A stretch of DNA of 6,563 bases from Burkholderiaceae bacterium (GCA_029864165.1 JAOTTZ010000108.1:1-6563); one strand, 5' to 3'. Numbered from the stretch's first letter, positions 1 through 6,327 are shown. Program-made: numbers and translations. Notes: generated by a model from the letters alone, not told the origin.

Positions 1-973
1 CGTCGTACCAAGCGGCTGACGGCCAACGCGCACCGGCAACTCTACGAGGTGGACGTAGGCGATGCCCGCGTCGGTCGTCGGCGGGGGGCCCCTGAACACA
101 TACGTCGTAACGCACCGCAAAGTGCGCAGCTTCGACAAACGCCCAGGCCAGGTACTTGTTGCCACACTTGGCGTTACCCGCACCCTTTTTCTTGCCGTTG
201 GACTCACGCCGGCTGTCAACCAAGCGGGAGTACGAGGCAAAGTTGCCCGGCCCTGCAAAGCGCGAGATGTCCCCGGTTTCCAACGCGATGGTCAGGCCGA
301 GCACTTTGCCGATGCCGCTGACGGTGAGCAGCGCCTGGTAGTCCGAGCGCAGTTTGGCACGCGCCAGCACGCTGCGCTCGAGCACCTTGACCTGCCTATC
401 CAGGCAATCCATCACCGTCAAGTTAGCCTTGAGCGCGAGTCTTTGCTCGGGTAGTAATGCCATGGCATCGATCACGCCGTCGTCCCAGCGCTTGATTTCA
501 TTGCCGCTGGCTTGCGCTCCCAGATTGCGCGCCACCAGGTTTTGCATGCTCAGAATTTGGCTGCTGCGCTGGCGGGCCATCTGGCTGCGCTTGCGCAGCA
601 AATCGCGCACCGCACGTCCTTCCTTAGGGTAGATGTAGCCCTCGGGCAAGATACCCAGGCGTAGCAGATGTGCCAAGTGGCGTGCGTCAGAAAAATCACC
701 ACTGTGTTTGAGCCCGTCGTATTGCTTGACGGCTGCGGTGTTCACCAGCTTGACCTCAAAGCCTTCTGCGCGCAGACCGTCAACCAGCCAATACCAATTG
801 AACGTGGACTCCACCGCCACCGCCTCTATGGGCGCGCCGCACGAGCGCAGCGCTGCAATGATCGCGCCCAGGTCGTTGGGCAAGCGCCGTTGATACACCA
901 CGTGATCACCTTCATCAAGCACCACCACAACGCTGTTGTTGCCGTGCAGATCAATTCCCGAATACAGTTCCAT
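1..973 (-). CDS. IS110-family transposase (DEDD/serine recombinase), C-terminus replaced, runs off the window
   Basis: This is the RNA-guided recombinase of an IS110-family insertion sequence. The ATG lies at 973-971 with a strong AAGGAGA ribosome binding site five bases upstream. The frame stays open for 324 codons to the window edge. The N-terminal RuvC-like (DEDD) domain is visible: D8 in GIDLH, E55 in VESTFNWYW, and D93 and D96 in GDFSDARHLA. A coiled linker follows at about residues 120-210. The C-terminal Transposase_20 domain begins at LLTVSGIGKVLG (about 215-226) and contains the motif ESNGKKKG, whose S258 is the likely catalytic serine, then GNKYLAWAFVEAAHFAVRYD ending at residue 290. 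Normal family members continue for roughly 50 more residues with an aromatic/basic helix and a VAHKLARA-like segment. Here, from about base 103 downward, no frame shows it, and the remaining residues are Arg/Pro-rich out-of-frame-looking sequence. The element is therefore probably truncated or disrupted and inactive. Family assignment is firm; inactivity is inferred. Confidence 0.88.
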   Translation of the reverse strand, partial: MELYSGIDLHGNNSVVVVLDEGDHVVYQRRLPNDLGAIIAALRSCGAPIEAVAVESTFNWYWLVDGLRAEGFEVKLVNTAAVKQYDGLKHSGDFSDARHLAHLLRLGILPEGYIYPKEGRAVRDLLRKRSQMARQRSSQILSMQNLVARNLGAQASGNEIKRWDDGVIDAMALLPEQRLALKANLTVMDCLDRQVKVLERSVLARAKLRSDYQALLTVSGIGKVLGLTIALETGDISRFAGPGNFASYSRLVDSRRESNGKKKGAGNAKCGNKYLAWAFVEAAHFAVRYDVCVQGPPADDRRGHRLRPPRRVAGARWPSAAWYD

Positions 974-1042
974 GCCGATCTCCTTCATTGACGTGTTGGT
1001 TGAGTCGCAACCAAACGATACGTCCTTGAAACAGAGATCGGC
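974..1042 (-). promoter_or_regulatory. Nested stem-loop that sequesters the transposase RBS and start
   Basis: A perfect 9-base inverted repeat pairs 974-982 with 1034-1042 and directly abuts the transposase ATG. The U before the upstream arm can also pair with the A of AUG. Inside it, GACGT at 990-994 pairs with ACGTC at 1020-1024, and TTGGTTG at 996-1002 pairs with CAACCAA at 1008-1014 around a five-base loop. Two unpaired strands (983-989 and 1025-1033) form a large internal loop between the outer and middle stems. In a transcript the outer stem covers the AAGGAG motif and start codon, so translation should be repressed unless the stem is opened. Several IS families are known to hide the transposase start in this way. 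The internal loop also resembles the guide-bearing loops of IS110 bridge RNAs; that reading is inference. Confidence 0.6.
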
Positions 1043-1080
1043 ACCGCACACAACTTGCGGCTCGGGCTAGATGTTTATCA

Positions 1081-1180
1081 GGTCTCACATTACAACATTT
1101 TGCCCGAGCGTCCGTGATGTGAGTCAAACTAGGTGCCAGTCTCGCCATCCGACATTCGGGCAATGTTGGCTTGTGAGACC
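1081..1180. repeat. 100-base imperfect palindrome with 22 paired bases in its outer arms
   Basis: The left arm is 1081-1107 and the right arm is 1156-1180. Three blocks pair exactly: GGTCTCACA (1081-1089) with 1172-1180, CAACATT (1093-1099) with 1162-1168, and GCCCGA (1102-1107) with 1156-1161. They are separated by a 3x3 internal loop and a two-base bulge. Pairing continues inward with GTC/GAC (1110-1112 with 1151-1153), GATG/CATC (1116-1119 with 1146-1149) and GAG/CTC (1121-1123 with 1141-1143). There is no T-run, so it is not a typical terminator. It could be part of the IS110 RNA, a palindromic insertion target, or a small non-autonomous element with inverted ends. No flanking target duplication is evident. 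Confidence 0.7.
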
Positions 1181-1313
1181 TAGTCTACGGACCCGCGCCG
1201 AGTGTGATTTCCGAGTTCGAATCAGTGTCGCTTCACGGCCATTCTGGTCCGCTCGGCGTCAGGTCTGCTTCTTGCGATTGCGCGTCTTCGTAGCCCGAAA
1301 GATACGTCGCTGA
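1181..1313. other. Non-coding spacer between the two IS remnants
   Basis: No gene is supported. The open frame on the plus strand across 1071-1313 has no start context and no family resemblance. Its last residues lie in the same frame as the ISKra4 tail, but they are interrupted by the TGA at 1311 and look unrelated, apart from a possible FVARK that might be a decayed match. Confidence 0.4.
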
Positions 1314-1516
1314 CCCATAGGATCTGGTGAAATCGAGAGCGCCCACCGCTACATCATCCACCAACGCCTGAAGCTACGCGGTTCATGGCGGAACGCGGCC
1401 AACGCCGAACATATGTGGCGTTGCGAGCGTTCTGGGCAAACGGTGAATGGTACGGATATTGGTCTGCCGACTACCTCTCCTCACCCCAGCCTGACTCGCC
1501 AACACACCAGTTTTAA
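1314..1516 (+). pseudogene. 3' remnant of an ISKra4-like transposase, frameshifted
   Basis: From 1314 the plus strand reads PIGSGEIESAHRYIIHQRLK, then LRGSW and AEHM. This is the characteristic C-terminal stretch of ISKra4-family transposases (GSGEIES followed by a QRLK segment and a Trp). At about 1415, just after the codon for the Met of AEHM, the frame shifts by one base. The continuation is in the neighbouring frame as ALRAFWANGEWYGYWS and ends at a TAA at 1514-1516. Adding one base at that point restores one continuous protein tail, so a single-base deletion is the simplest explanation. An in-frame TGA at 1311-1313 precedes the recognisable part, and no convincing homology is seen upstream. 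About 60 to 70 residues remain of a protein that is normally several hundred long, so it cannot be functional. Confidence 0.72.
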
Positions 1517-1580
1517 TCACACCCTTATGTAGTGATCTAAATGTACTCGTGTTATCGTGCCTGCCCTACCGCTGGTACCT

Positions 1581-1604
1581 AGGTTGTACCGGTTCGTTCA
1601 ACCT
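1581..1604 (+). promoter_or_regulatory. Small stem-loop in the lipoprotein leader
   Basis: AGGTTG at 1581-1586 pairs exactly with CAACCT at 1599-1604 around a 12-base loop. An overlapping alternative pairs GGTAC at 1574-1578 with GTACC at 1586-1590. It lies 10 bases upstream of the ribosome binding site of the lipoprotein gene. It could modulate translation or be a protein-binding site. No function is established and short stems like this can arise by chance. Confidence 0.25.
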
Positions 1605-1626
1605 ACCTATATCGAGGTGTCAATAC

Positions 1627-3309
1627 ATGAGACGCTACAGACTTTCTTCTATGTTGGTTGCCCTGATGCTTGCGGGCTGCGGTGGCTCTTCGAGCGGTCC
1701 GACCCCCAGCGGTAAAGCGGTGGACGGTTACCTCAGTGGCGCTACCGTGACCTGCGACGCGAATGGCAATGGCGCTGCCGATACAGGCGAGAACAACACA
1801 ACGACGAACAGCACGGGGGATTTCAGCTTGCCTTGTGGCGCTGGGTTAGTGCTTACCGGCGGCACCAACATCGACACAGGGTTGCCGTTTGAGGGCAGGC
1901 TCAGGGCACCCTCCGGCAGCAGGGTTATTACACCGCTGACCACGTTAGTCTCCTTAGGGCTCAGCAACGCCAAGCTGGCTACCATGCTGGGGCTGCCAGC
2001 GGGTACTGACGTCACGCAAGTCGATCCTGCCTTGAGGGTGGGCGGTGTTTATGTGAATCAGGCCCTGTTCGCTAAGACTTTGGCGCTGCAGCAAGCCATT
2101 CAACAAACAGCACAAATTGTTTTTTCCGCCACACAGGCAGGCACTCCTAGCGCAGCGGTGTCACAAGCACTGTACGCTCAAATTGCTCAGACCGTGGCGA
2201 CTTCGTTGACTTCGGCTTCAGGGAGTACGCCTTTGATTTCGGTCGACGGCACCACCGATTCGAGCGTGATGTTATCCATCGTGGCGGCCGCGGTCGCAGG
2301 CGTCAAGTCCAATACCTCGCCAGAACTCGCGCCTTTGGTATCGGCAGCAGCCACTCTCGACGAGTCCCGCGTCGCTGCTGTCGCGACCTCTGGTATCACG
2401 TCCTTGGTCTCCACCTTGGCCATCGCTACCGGCGACGGGCTGGTCGCAGCGGCGAAACGAGCGCAGTCTGAAACCGTCCTGAGATCAGCGTTCGCTTCGC
2501 TGCGTGAAAGCGGCGCTTTAGTGGCTGGCTCTGCTGTTGACGTGAACGCCGTGGCTGCCGCAATCAACACTGCGGTAATCAATGGGGTGATTGACAACGA
2601 CACCATCACTGCGCTGACTAACGCTGGCGTTAGCAACCTACCAACACCGACGGAAGTCTCGAATTACTTCGCCATCGGCAACGACACCGTCACCCTTGGA
2701 CAAAGCAGTCCGCGGTCGTTTACACGCGGCGAGTTCGAAAGCGGAAACGGTGTCCATATTGACGGCCCCACCAGCTCGACCGACGACGTCTTCAACATCG
2801 GCTTCGATCTGGTAACCGTTGGTACGCCGATCACAGCGGTGGTCACAGCCGAAGTAGGATTTGAGCTCGCAGGCGTCGGTACCGATCAGCGGATCTTTCG
2901 CTTCATTATCGACAAAGTAAACCTTACGCTAGCAAGCGGGCAAGTTACTGCGTCTGTTCCCCAAGACGCCGTGTTGACGGTTTACGCTCGCAAATCTGAC
3001 GGTGTTTCCGACGTACAAGTTTCGCTGACAAACCTGGCCGCCAATACGCTAAGCAGCGGTGCCAACGACAGCATCACTTTTGATGCCAGTAAGGTGCTCA
3101 CCAAGGCGCTAGAGCAAAGCAACAGTCAAACTTCCTCCTTCTTCGACAACTTGCTGGAGTCGCGCGGTACGTTCGCGCTGAAAGCGGTGTTATCCAATGA
3201 TGTCCCACTACGCTCCGCGAACAAGTATCAGTTGCCGCTGTCCAGTGTGACGATAGGGGGCAGGAGTGTGGGTGGCCCAGCCTTGGTCGGTAAGGTTACG
3301 TTTAACTAA
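1627..3309 (+). CDS. Outer-membrane/surface lipoprotein with calcium-loop-like motif, function unknown
   Basis: The protein has 560 residues from the ATG at 1627, which is preceded by GAGGTG at 1614-1619. The frame is open back to a GTG at 1549, but the ATG puts a textbook type II signal peptide at the very N-terminus: MRRYR, a hydrophobic core, and lipobox LAGC with acylated Cys18. Gly at +2 predicts outer-membrane sorting. A Gly/Ser linker follows. Residues about 30-108 match a module common in bacterial surface lipoproteins: AVDGYLSGATV, then a calcium-loop-like DANGNGAADTGE (Asp44, Asn46, Asn48, Asp52, Glu55), NSTGDFSLP, and VITPLTTLV. Cys43 and Cys70 could form a disulfide. Residues about 109-350 are Ala/Ser/Thr-rich and probably helical. 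The remainder looks beta-rich and ends at VTFN. Its last 38 bases overlap the next gene. GC and codon bias are lower than in the transporter downstream, suggesting transfer or weak selection. Extracytoplasmic location is well supported; function is not known. Confidence 0.82.
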   Translation: MRRYRLSSMLVALMLAGCGGSSSGPTPSGKAVDGYLSGATVTCDANGNGAADTGENNTTTNSTGDFSLPCGAGLVLTGGTNIDTGLPFEGRLRAPSGSRVITPLTTLVSLGLSNAKLATMLGLPAGTDVTQVDPALRVGGVYVNQALFAKTLALQQAIQQTAQIVFSATQAGTPSAAVSQALYAQIAQTVATSLTSASGSTPLISVDGTTDSSVMLSIVAAAVAGVKSNTSPELAPLVSAAATLDESRVAAVATSGITSLVSTLAIATGDGLVAAAKRAQSETVLRSAFASLRESGALVAGSAVDVNAVAAAINTAVINGVIDNDTITALTNAGVSNLPTPTEVSNYFAIGNDTVTLGQSSPRSFTRGEFESGNGVHIDGPTSSTDDVFNIGFDLVTVGTPITAVVTAEVGFELAGVGTDQRIFRFIIDKVNLTLASGQVTASVPQDAVLTVYARKSDGVSDVQVSLTNLAANTLSSGANDSITFDASKVLTKALEQSNSQTSSFFDNLLESRGTFALKAVLSNDVPLRSANKYQLPLSSVTIGGRSVGGPALVGKVTFN

Positions 3310-4453
3310 CTCATCGGTGGGTTCCGCGACCGGCAACCTGTCCCTTGACCGGGGCAGGTTGAGGCGTTTATTCGCGCTGTTTACCGTCCCGCCTTTAGCT
3401 TGCGCTTGCATGGTCGGAGCGCAAGCGACACCCTTGGACGTTTGGCTCCAGGCCGCTCGCGTCAACGCCACGTCATCAACCAGCATGGAGCTGTTTGGTG
3501 ATGTCATGAACGAGTCGGTAGATGTGTTCGACGTTCGCGAAAGTGAACTCAGCTCCTCGCGCCCGACGACGGGTGACTATAGGGGATGGCACTTATTCGT
3601 CCACAAACCACTGACACCGCAATGGTCAGTTGACGCTTCGTTTTGGGGGCGTCAAGCGAGCATCCGCTCAGACCAGGCTCGTTTTAATTCTGGACACATC
3701 GCCGCGCAATACCAATGGTTGCAGCAAGTCGGCTGGGTACCGTACAGCGCTTTGAGGCTGAGCTATTGGGGCAGTCGATCATCCGGACTTCAACGCTCGA
3801 TGCCGATTGCCATTAACGGTACACGGTTGGAGTCGCTGAACGTCGTCGCCCCCCGGGATAGGCAGTTGCAGGTCGACTTGATCGCGAGCTGGCGTGAGGC
3901 GTCTGTTGGTATTCATGTCTTTAGCGGGCTTGGTCGTAGCCACGTTCGTATTGGCGTTATCGGTGGCACGATGACCATAGACGATTGCCTATACCGCTTC
4001 TCAATCGCTGGAGGCCGAACCAACGGACAATTGGCTCGCCCTTGCGGTGACTTGGTCGAGGCGGAATTTAATCTCCCAGCTTCGACTTTTGGTGGGCTGG
4101 GCCCAGATTTGCTCTCAGGCTACGACGCAAACTTCTATCAAGCAGGTACTAGCGTAGACTGGCAGCGTGGCGATTGGTCGCTCAAATGCGGCTACCTGAT
4201 ACGTTGGTTTCGACGCAGCCAACTTGACGATTCACTGAGTCGCGCTAATCTGCCCTCAGTCAATTCCGTGCGACTGATTGCAGCAGAGTTGAGCCACAAA
4301 CTCACGCCACAGATCAGCGCCGTGTTACGCGCCGAAATAACTTCGAGTCAACTCATGTTGGACGTTCCCAGCATTTACAACGGCCTAACGGCACCACGCT
4401 TAGGAAAGCGCTATGGGTTTGTTAGCGTGGGCTTGGGCTACGTTTTCCAGTAG
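3272..4453 (+). CDS. Predicted outer-membrane beta-barrel protein, unknown function, overlaps the lipoprotein gene
   Basis: About 393 residues, exported. Three starts are possible. GTG 3272 has AGGAG (3262-3266) at five-base spacing and is preferred. GTG 3266 collides with that site. TTG 3359 would give the most compact signal peptide (MRRLFALFTVPPLACACMVG) but has a poor ribosome binding site. The signal sequence ends at VGAQA, before TPLDVW. The mature part shows many alternating polar/hydrophobic stretches with Trp and Tyr at girdle-like positions (HLFVHKPLTPQWSVDASFWG, YSALRLSYWG, WSLKCGYLIRWF), short Gly/Asp/Ser turns, and a C-terminal strand FVSVGLGYVFQ, which resembles the aromatic-ended last strand of outer-membrane barrels. 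I do not recognise a family. Overlap with the lipoprotein gene by 38 bases implies translational coupling and a joint role, for example a surface complex or an export/anchoring partner; that is inference. Confidence 0.7.
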   Translation: MAQPWSVRLRLTNSSVGSATGNLSLDRGRLRRLFALFTVPPLACACMVGAQATPLDVWLQAARVNATSSTSMELFGDVMNESVDVFDVRESELSSSRPTTGDYRGWHLFVHKPLTPQWSVDASFWGRQASIRSDQARFNSGHIAAQYQWLQQVGWVPYSALRLSYWGSRSSGLQRSMPIAINGTRLESLNVVAPRDRQLQVDLIASWREASVGIHVFSGLGRSHVRIGVIGGTMTIDDCLYRFSIAGGRTNGQLARPCGDLVEAEFNLPASTFGGLGPDLLSGYDANFYQAGTSVDWQRGDWSLKCGYLIRWFRRSQLDDSLSRANLPSVNSVRLIAAELSHKLTPQISAVLRAEITSSQLMLDVPSIYNGLTAPRLGKRYGFVSVGLGYVFQ

Positions 4454-4833
4454 AAAACGCCCTGCGCACGTTCGAAATCTAGAGGGAGTCAAGAGAGGCA
4501 AGGGTCACAGCAACGCCAAAGGTCCGAGCGCACCCGGATCGACGCGCTGGCTACAATGCTGCGGTGTACAAACATCGCCATCTCTCGACTGGCTTGCCCT
4601 CTGCGGCTGGCTTCGGGGTGACGCGTGTGCAGTGCAGGCCGCACTCTTGCGCGCTTGCAATGACGCCCGCTGGCTCGGTTACGCCGCCCTAGCGTTGACT
4701 GGCCTTCGGGCCATCGGCGTACCCCCTCGGGTTCGCCCTGCGTGTTTCCCCTTCGCGTACCTGGCGCTTCGCTGCGGCATGAGCCTCTGGGCCTGAACCA
4801 GGCGGCGCCACGCGGCCCACACATTCGATCTGC
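4454..4833. other. 380-base gap with no convincing gene
   Basis: Open frames on both strands here (plus 4413-4796 and minus 4489-5052) lack family resemblance, ribosome binding sites and sensible composition, and they run into neighbouring genes antisense or out of frame. A perfect short hairpin sits at 4700-4713: TGGCC, TTCG loop, GGCCA. This is a stable UUCG-type tetraloop but has no following T-run, so it is not a typical terminator. No terminator after the barrel gene and no clear promoter for the transporter were found. The strand-alternating GC-rich sequence at 4570-4800 could be an intergenic repeat copied elsewhere in the genome; this cannot be tested here. Confidence 0.5.
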
Positions 4834-4894
4834 ATGAAAAACAAAATTTCGCCAGGATTGGCTTTCGAACGTCCGCGGCGACCTGCTCGCGGGC
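4834..4894 (+). other. Displaced N-terminal codons of the SulP transporter (one-base frameshift)
   Basis: In the transporter frame, codons upstream of GTG 4895 read [19 protein letters not shown], the expected first segment of a SulP protein ([10 protein letters not shown] leads into the first membrane helix). An in-frame TGA at 4835-4837 overlaps the ATG at 4834. That ATG is followed by a run of five A. Removing one A gives ATG-AAA-ACA-AAA-TTT and joins the ATG to the transporter frame as MKTKFRQDW. The simplest reading is a one-base insertion in the A-run, either a real mutation or a sequencing error. No good Shine-Dalgarno motif precedes the ATG. Confidence 0.65.
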
Positions 4895-6310
4895 GTGGTG
4901 GTGGCCCTGGCCCTGATTCCCGAAGCCATCGCGTTCTCGATCATTGCCGGCGTGGACCCCAAGGTGGGGCTGTACGCATCGTTCTGCAACGCGGTCGTCA
5001 TCGCGTTCACCGGCGGTCGGCCGGGCATGATTTCAGCCGCCACTGGTGCCATGGCACTGCTGATGGTGTTGCTGGTAAAGGAACACGGCCTTCAATACCT
5101 CCTGGCGGCCACCGTGCTGAGCGGGGTGCTGCAAATCGTCGCGGGGGTGTTGAAGCTGGGCGCGCTGATGCGCTTCGTGTCGCGCTCGGTCATCACCGGG
5201 TTCGTCAACGCGCTGGCCTTCCTGATCTTCCTGGCGCAACTGCCTGAACTCACGAACGTCAGCTGGGTGGTCTATGCGATGACGGCAGCGGGCCTGGCCA
5301 TCGTCTACGGCTTGCCCTACATCACCAAGGCCGTGCCGTCGCCGCTGATCACCATCGTCGTGCTGACGGCGGTGTCGATGGCGCTGCATCTGGACATCCG
5401 CACCGTCGGCAGCCTGGGCGCACTGCCCGACAGCCTGCCGTTCTTCCTGCTGCCCGACGTGCCGCTGAACCTGCAGACGCTGAAGATCATCTTCCCGTAC
5501 GCGGTGACGCTGGCCGTCGTCGGCCTGCTGGAGTCGATGATGACCGCGTCCATCGTCGACGACCTGACCGACACCAACAGCAACAAGAACCGTGAATGCA
5601 TGGGCCAGGGCGTGGCCAACATCGCCAGCGGCTTCATCGGCGGCATGGCCGGCTGCGCGATGATCGGCCAGAGCGTCATCAACGTGAAGTCGGGCGGCCG
5701 CGGGCGGCTGTCGGCGCTGGCTGCCGGCGTGTTCCTGCTGCTGATGGTGGTGTTTCTCGGCCCCTGGGTCAGCCAGATCCCGATGGCAGCGCTGGTGGCG
5801 GTGATGATCATGGTCAGCATCGGCACCTTTAACTGGGACTCGATCCGCAAGCTGCGCGAACACCCGCCGAGCTCCTCGCTGGTGATGATCGCCACCGTTG
5901 CCGTCACCGTGTCAACGCACGATCTGGCCAAGGGCGTGTTCGTCGGCGTGCTGCTGTCGGGCATCTTCTTCGCGCACAAGGTCGGCAAGGTGCTGCGCGT
6001 CGACCGCAGCATCGACGACCAGGGCCTGGTGCGCACCTACGGCATCGTCGGCCAGGTCTTCTTCGCCTCGTCGGAGACCTTCATCGCGGCCTTTGACTTC
6101 AAGGAGGTGGTGAGCAAGGTGCACATCGACGTGAGCCGCGCGCACTTCTGGGACATTACCGCCGTCAGCGCGCTCGACAAGGTGGTGCTGAAGTTCAAGC
6201 GTGAAGGCACCGAGGTGGAGGTGACGGGCCTGAACGAGGCCAGTGCGACGCTGGTGGACCGTTTCGCCATCCACGACAAGCCCGGTACCGTCGAACAGCT
6301 GATGCACTGA
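4895..6310 (+). CDS. SulP-family inorganic anion transporter with C-terminal STAS domain
   Basis: An inner-membrane secondary transporter of the SulP (SLC26-like) family, which moves anions such as sulfate, bicarbonate or dicarboxylates; the substrate cannot be told here. Numbering from GTG 4895 gives 471 residues; with the displaced N-terminus it would be about 490, the usual size of this short subgroup. The membrane domain starts with [20 protein letters not shown] and GLYASF (about 5-30), followed by [18 protein letters not shown]. The family signature around [20 protein letters not shown] and [18 protein letters not shown] lies at about 231-270. Further helices extend to about 365. The STAS domain runs from about 376 ([14 protein letters not shown]) to the end and contains [20 protein letters not shown]. 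The gene is followed after 21 bases by a universal stress protein gene, so the two are likely cotranscribed. The GTG start shown lacks part of the first helix region; a functional protein probably needs the frameshifted upstream codons. Composition is GC-rich with strong third-position G/C. Confidence 0.9.
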   Translation: MVVALALIPEAIAFSIIAGVDPKVGLYASFCNAVVIAFTGGRPGMISAATGAMALLMVLLVKEHGLQYLLAATVLSGVLQIVAGVLKLGALMRFVSRSVITGFVNALAFLIFLAQLPELTNVSWVVYAMTAAGLAIVYGLPYITKAVPSPLITIVVLTAVSMALHLDIRTVGSLGALPDSLPFFLLPDVPLNLQTLKIIFPYAVTLAVVGLLESMMTASIVDDLTDTNSNKNRECMGQGVANIASGFIGGMAGCAMIGQSVINVKSGGRGRLSALAAGVFLLLMVVFLGPWVSQIPMAALVAVMIMVSIGTFNWDSIRKLREHPPSSSLVMIATVAVTVSTHDLAKGVFVGVLLSGIFFAHKVGKVLRVDRSIDDQGLVRTYGIVGQVFFASSETFIAAFDFKEVVSKVHIDVSRAHFWDITAVSALDKVVLKFKREGTEVEVTGLNEASATLVDRFAIHDKPGTVEQLMH

Positions 6311-6320
6311 GCGCCACAAC

Positions 6321-6327
6321 AAGGAGA
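6321..6327 (+). promoter_or_regulatory. Ribosome binding site of the stress protein gene
   Basis: AAGGAGA lies five bases before the ATG at 6332 and fixes that start. It falls within the 21-base gap after the transporter stop, consistent with one transcript. Confidence 0.8.

Larger units (their letters stand above)
101..1180 (-). mobile_element. IS110-group insertion sequence remnant, boundaries uncertain
   Basis: The span covers the recognisable transposase plus the structured non-coding region upstream of it. IS110-group elements usually lack clear terminal inverted repeats and make no obvious target duplication, so the ends cannot be fixed by inspection. The inner limit at about 101 is where transposase homology stops. 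The outer limit at about 1180 is the far arm of the long hairpin and is only a guess. The 3' end of the element is missing or lies outside the window. Confidence 0.5.
974..1180 (-). ncRNA. Candidate IS110 bridge RNA (non-coding left end)
   Basis: On the transposase strand these 207 bases form three successive hairpins: a long one (1180-1081), a small one in which CCGCA at 1044-1048 pairs with TGCGG at 1056-1060, and a nested one with a large internal loop (1042-974). IS110-group elements are known to encode a bridge RNA of about this length immediately upstream of the recombinase, with loops that pair to target and donor DNA. Position, size and multi-hairpin layout fit. The guide sequences cannot be confirmed because neither element end is known. 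No promoter was identified. The alternative is that only the 3' hairpin belongs to the element and the long palindrome is flanking DNA. Confidence 0.4.

Noticed and set aside
62..991. Several plus-strand open frames across 49-991
   Set aside because: They are antisense to the well-supported IS110 transposase and have no protein-family features.
1081..1180. Integron attC site
   Set aside because: Although it is a long imperfect palindrome, the typical attC end motifs are not seen and no integron cassette context is present.
1584..1613. Possible promoter: TTGTAC (1584-1589) and TATATC (1608-1613) with an 18-base spacer
   Set aside because: Transcription would begin at about 1620, after the ribosome binding site at 1614-1619, so it cannot serve the lipoprotein gene as read; hexamer matches are also weak.
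1549..1626. Upstream GTG start for the lipoprotein gene at 1549
   Set aside because: It would place 26 residues before a perfect lipoprotein signal peptide, while the ATG at 1627 has its own ribosome binding site.
4700..4713. Hairpin with a TTCG loop as a terminator for the barrel gene
   Set aside because: Only a five-base stem, no following T-run, and about 250 bases after the stop codon.
4489..5052. Minus-strand open frame of 187 residues over the intergenic gap and the transporter start
   Set aside because: Arg/Pro/Ser-rich, runs antisense into conserved SulP codons, and has no recognisable domain.
5033..5863. Long minus-strand open frames (276 and 239 residues) opposite the transporter
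   Set aside because: They are antisense shadows of the GC-rich SulP gene, with His/Asp/Gln- or Thr/Met-rich sequences lacking family resemblance and ribosome binding sites.
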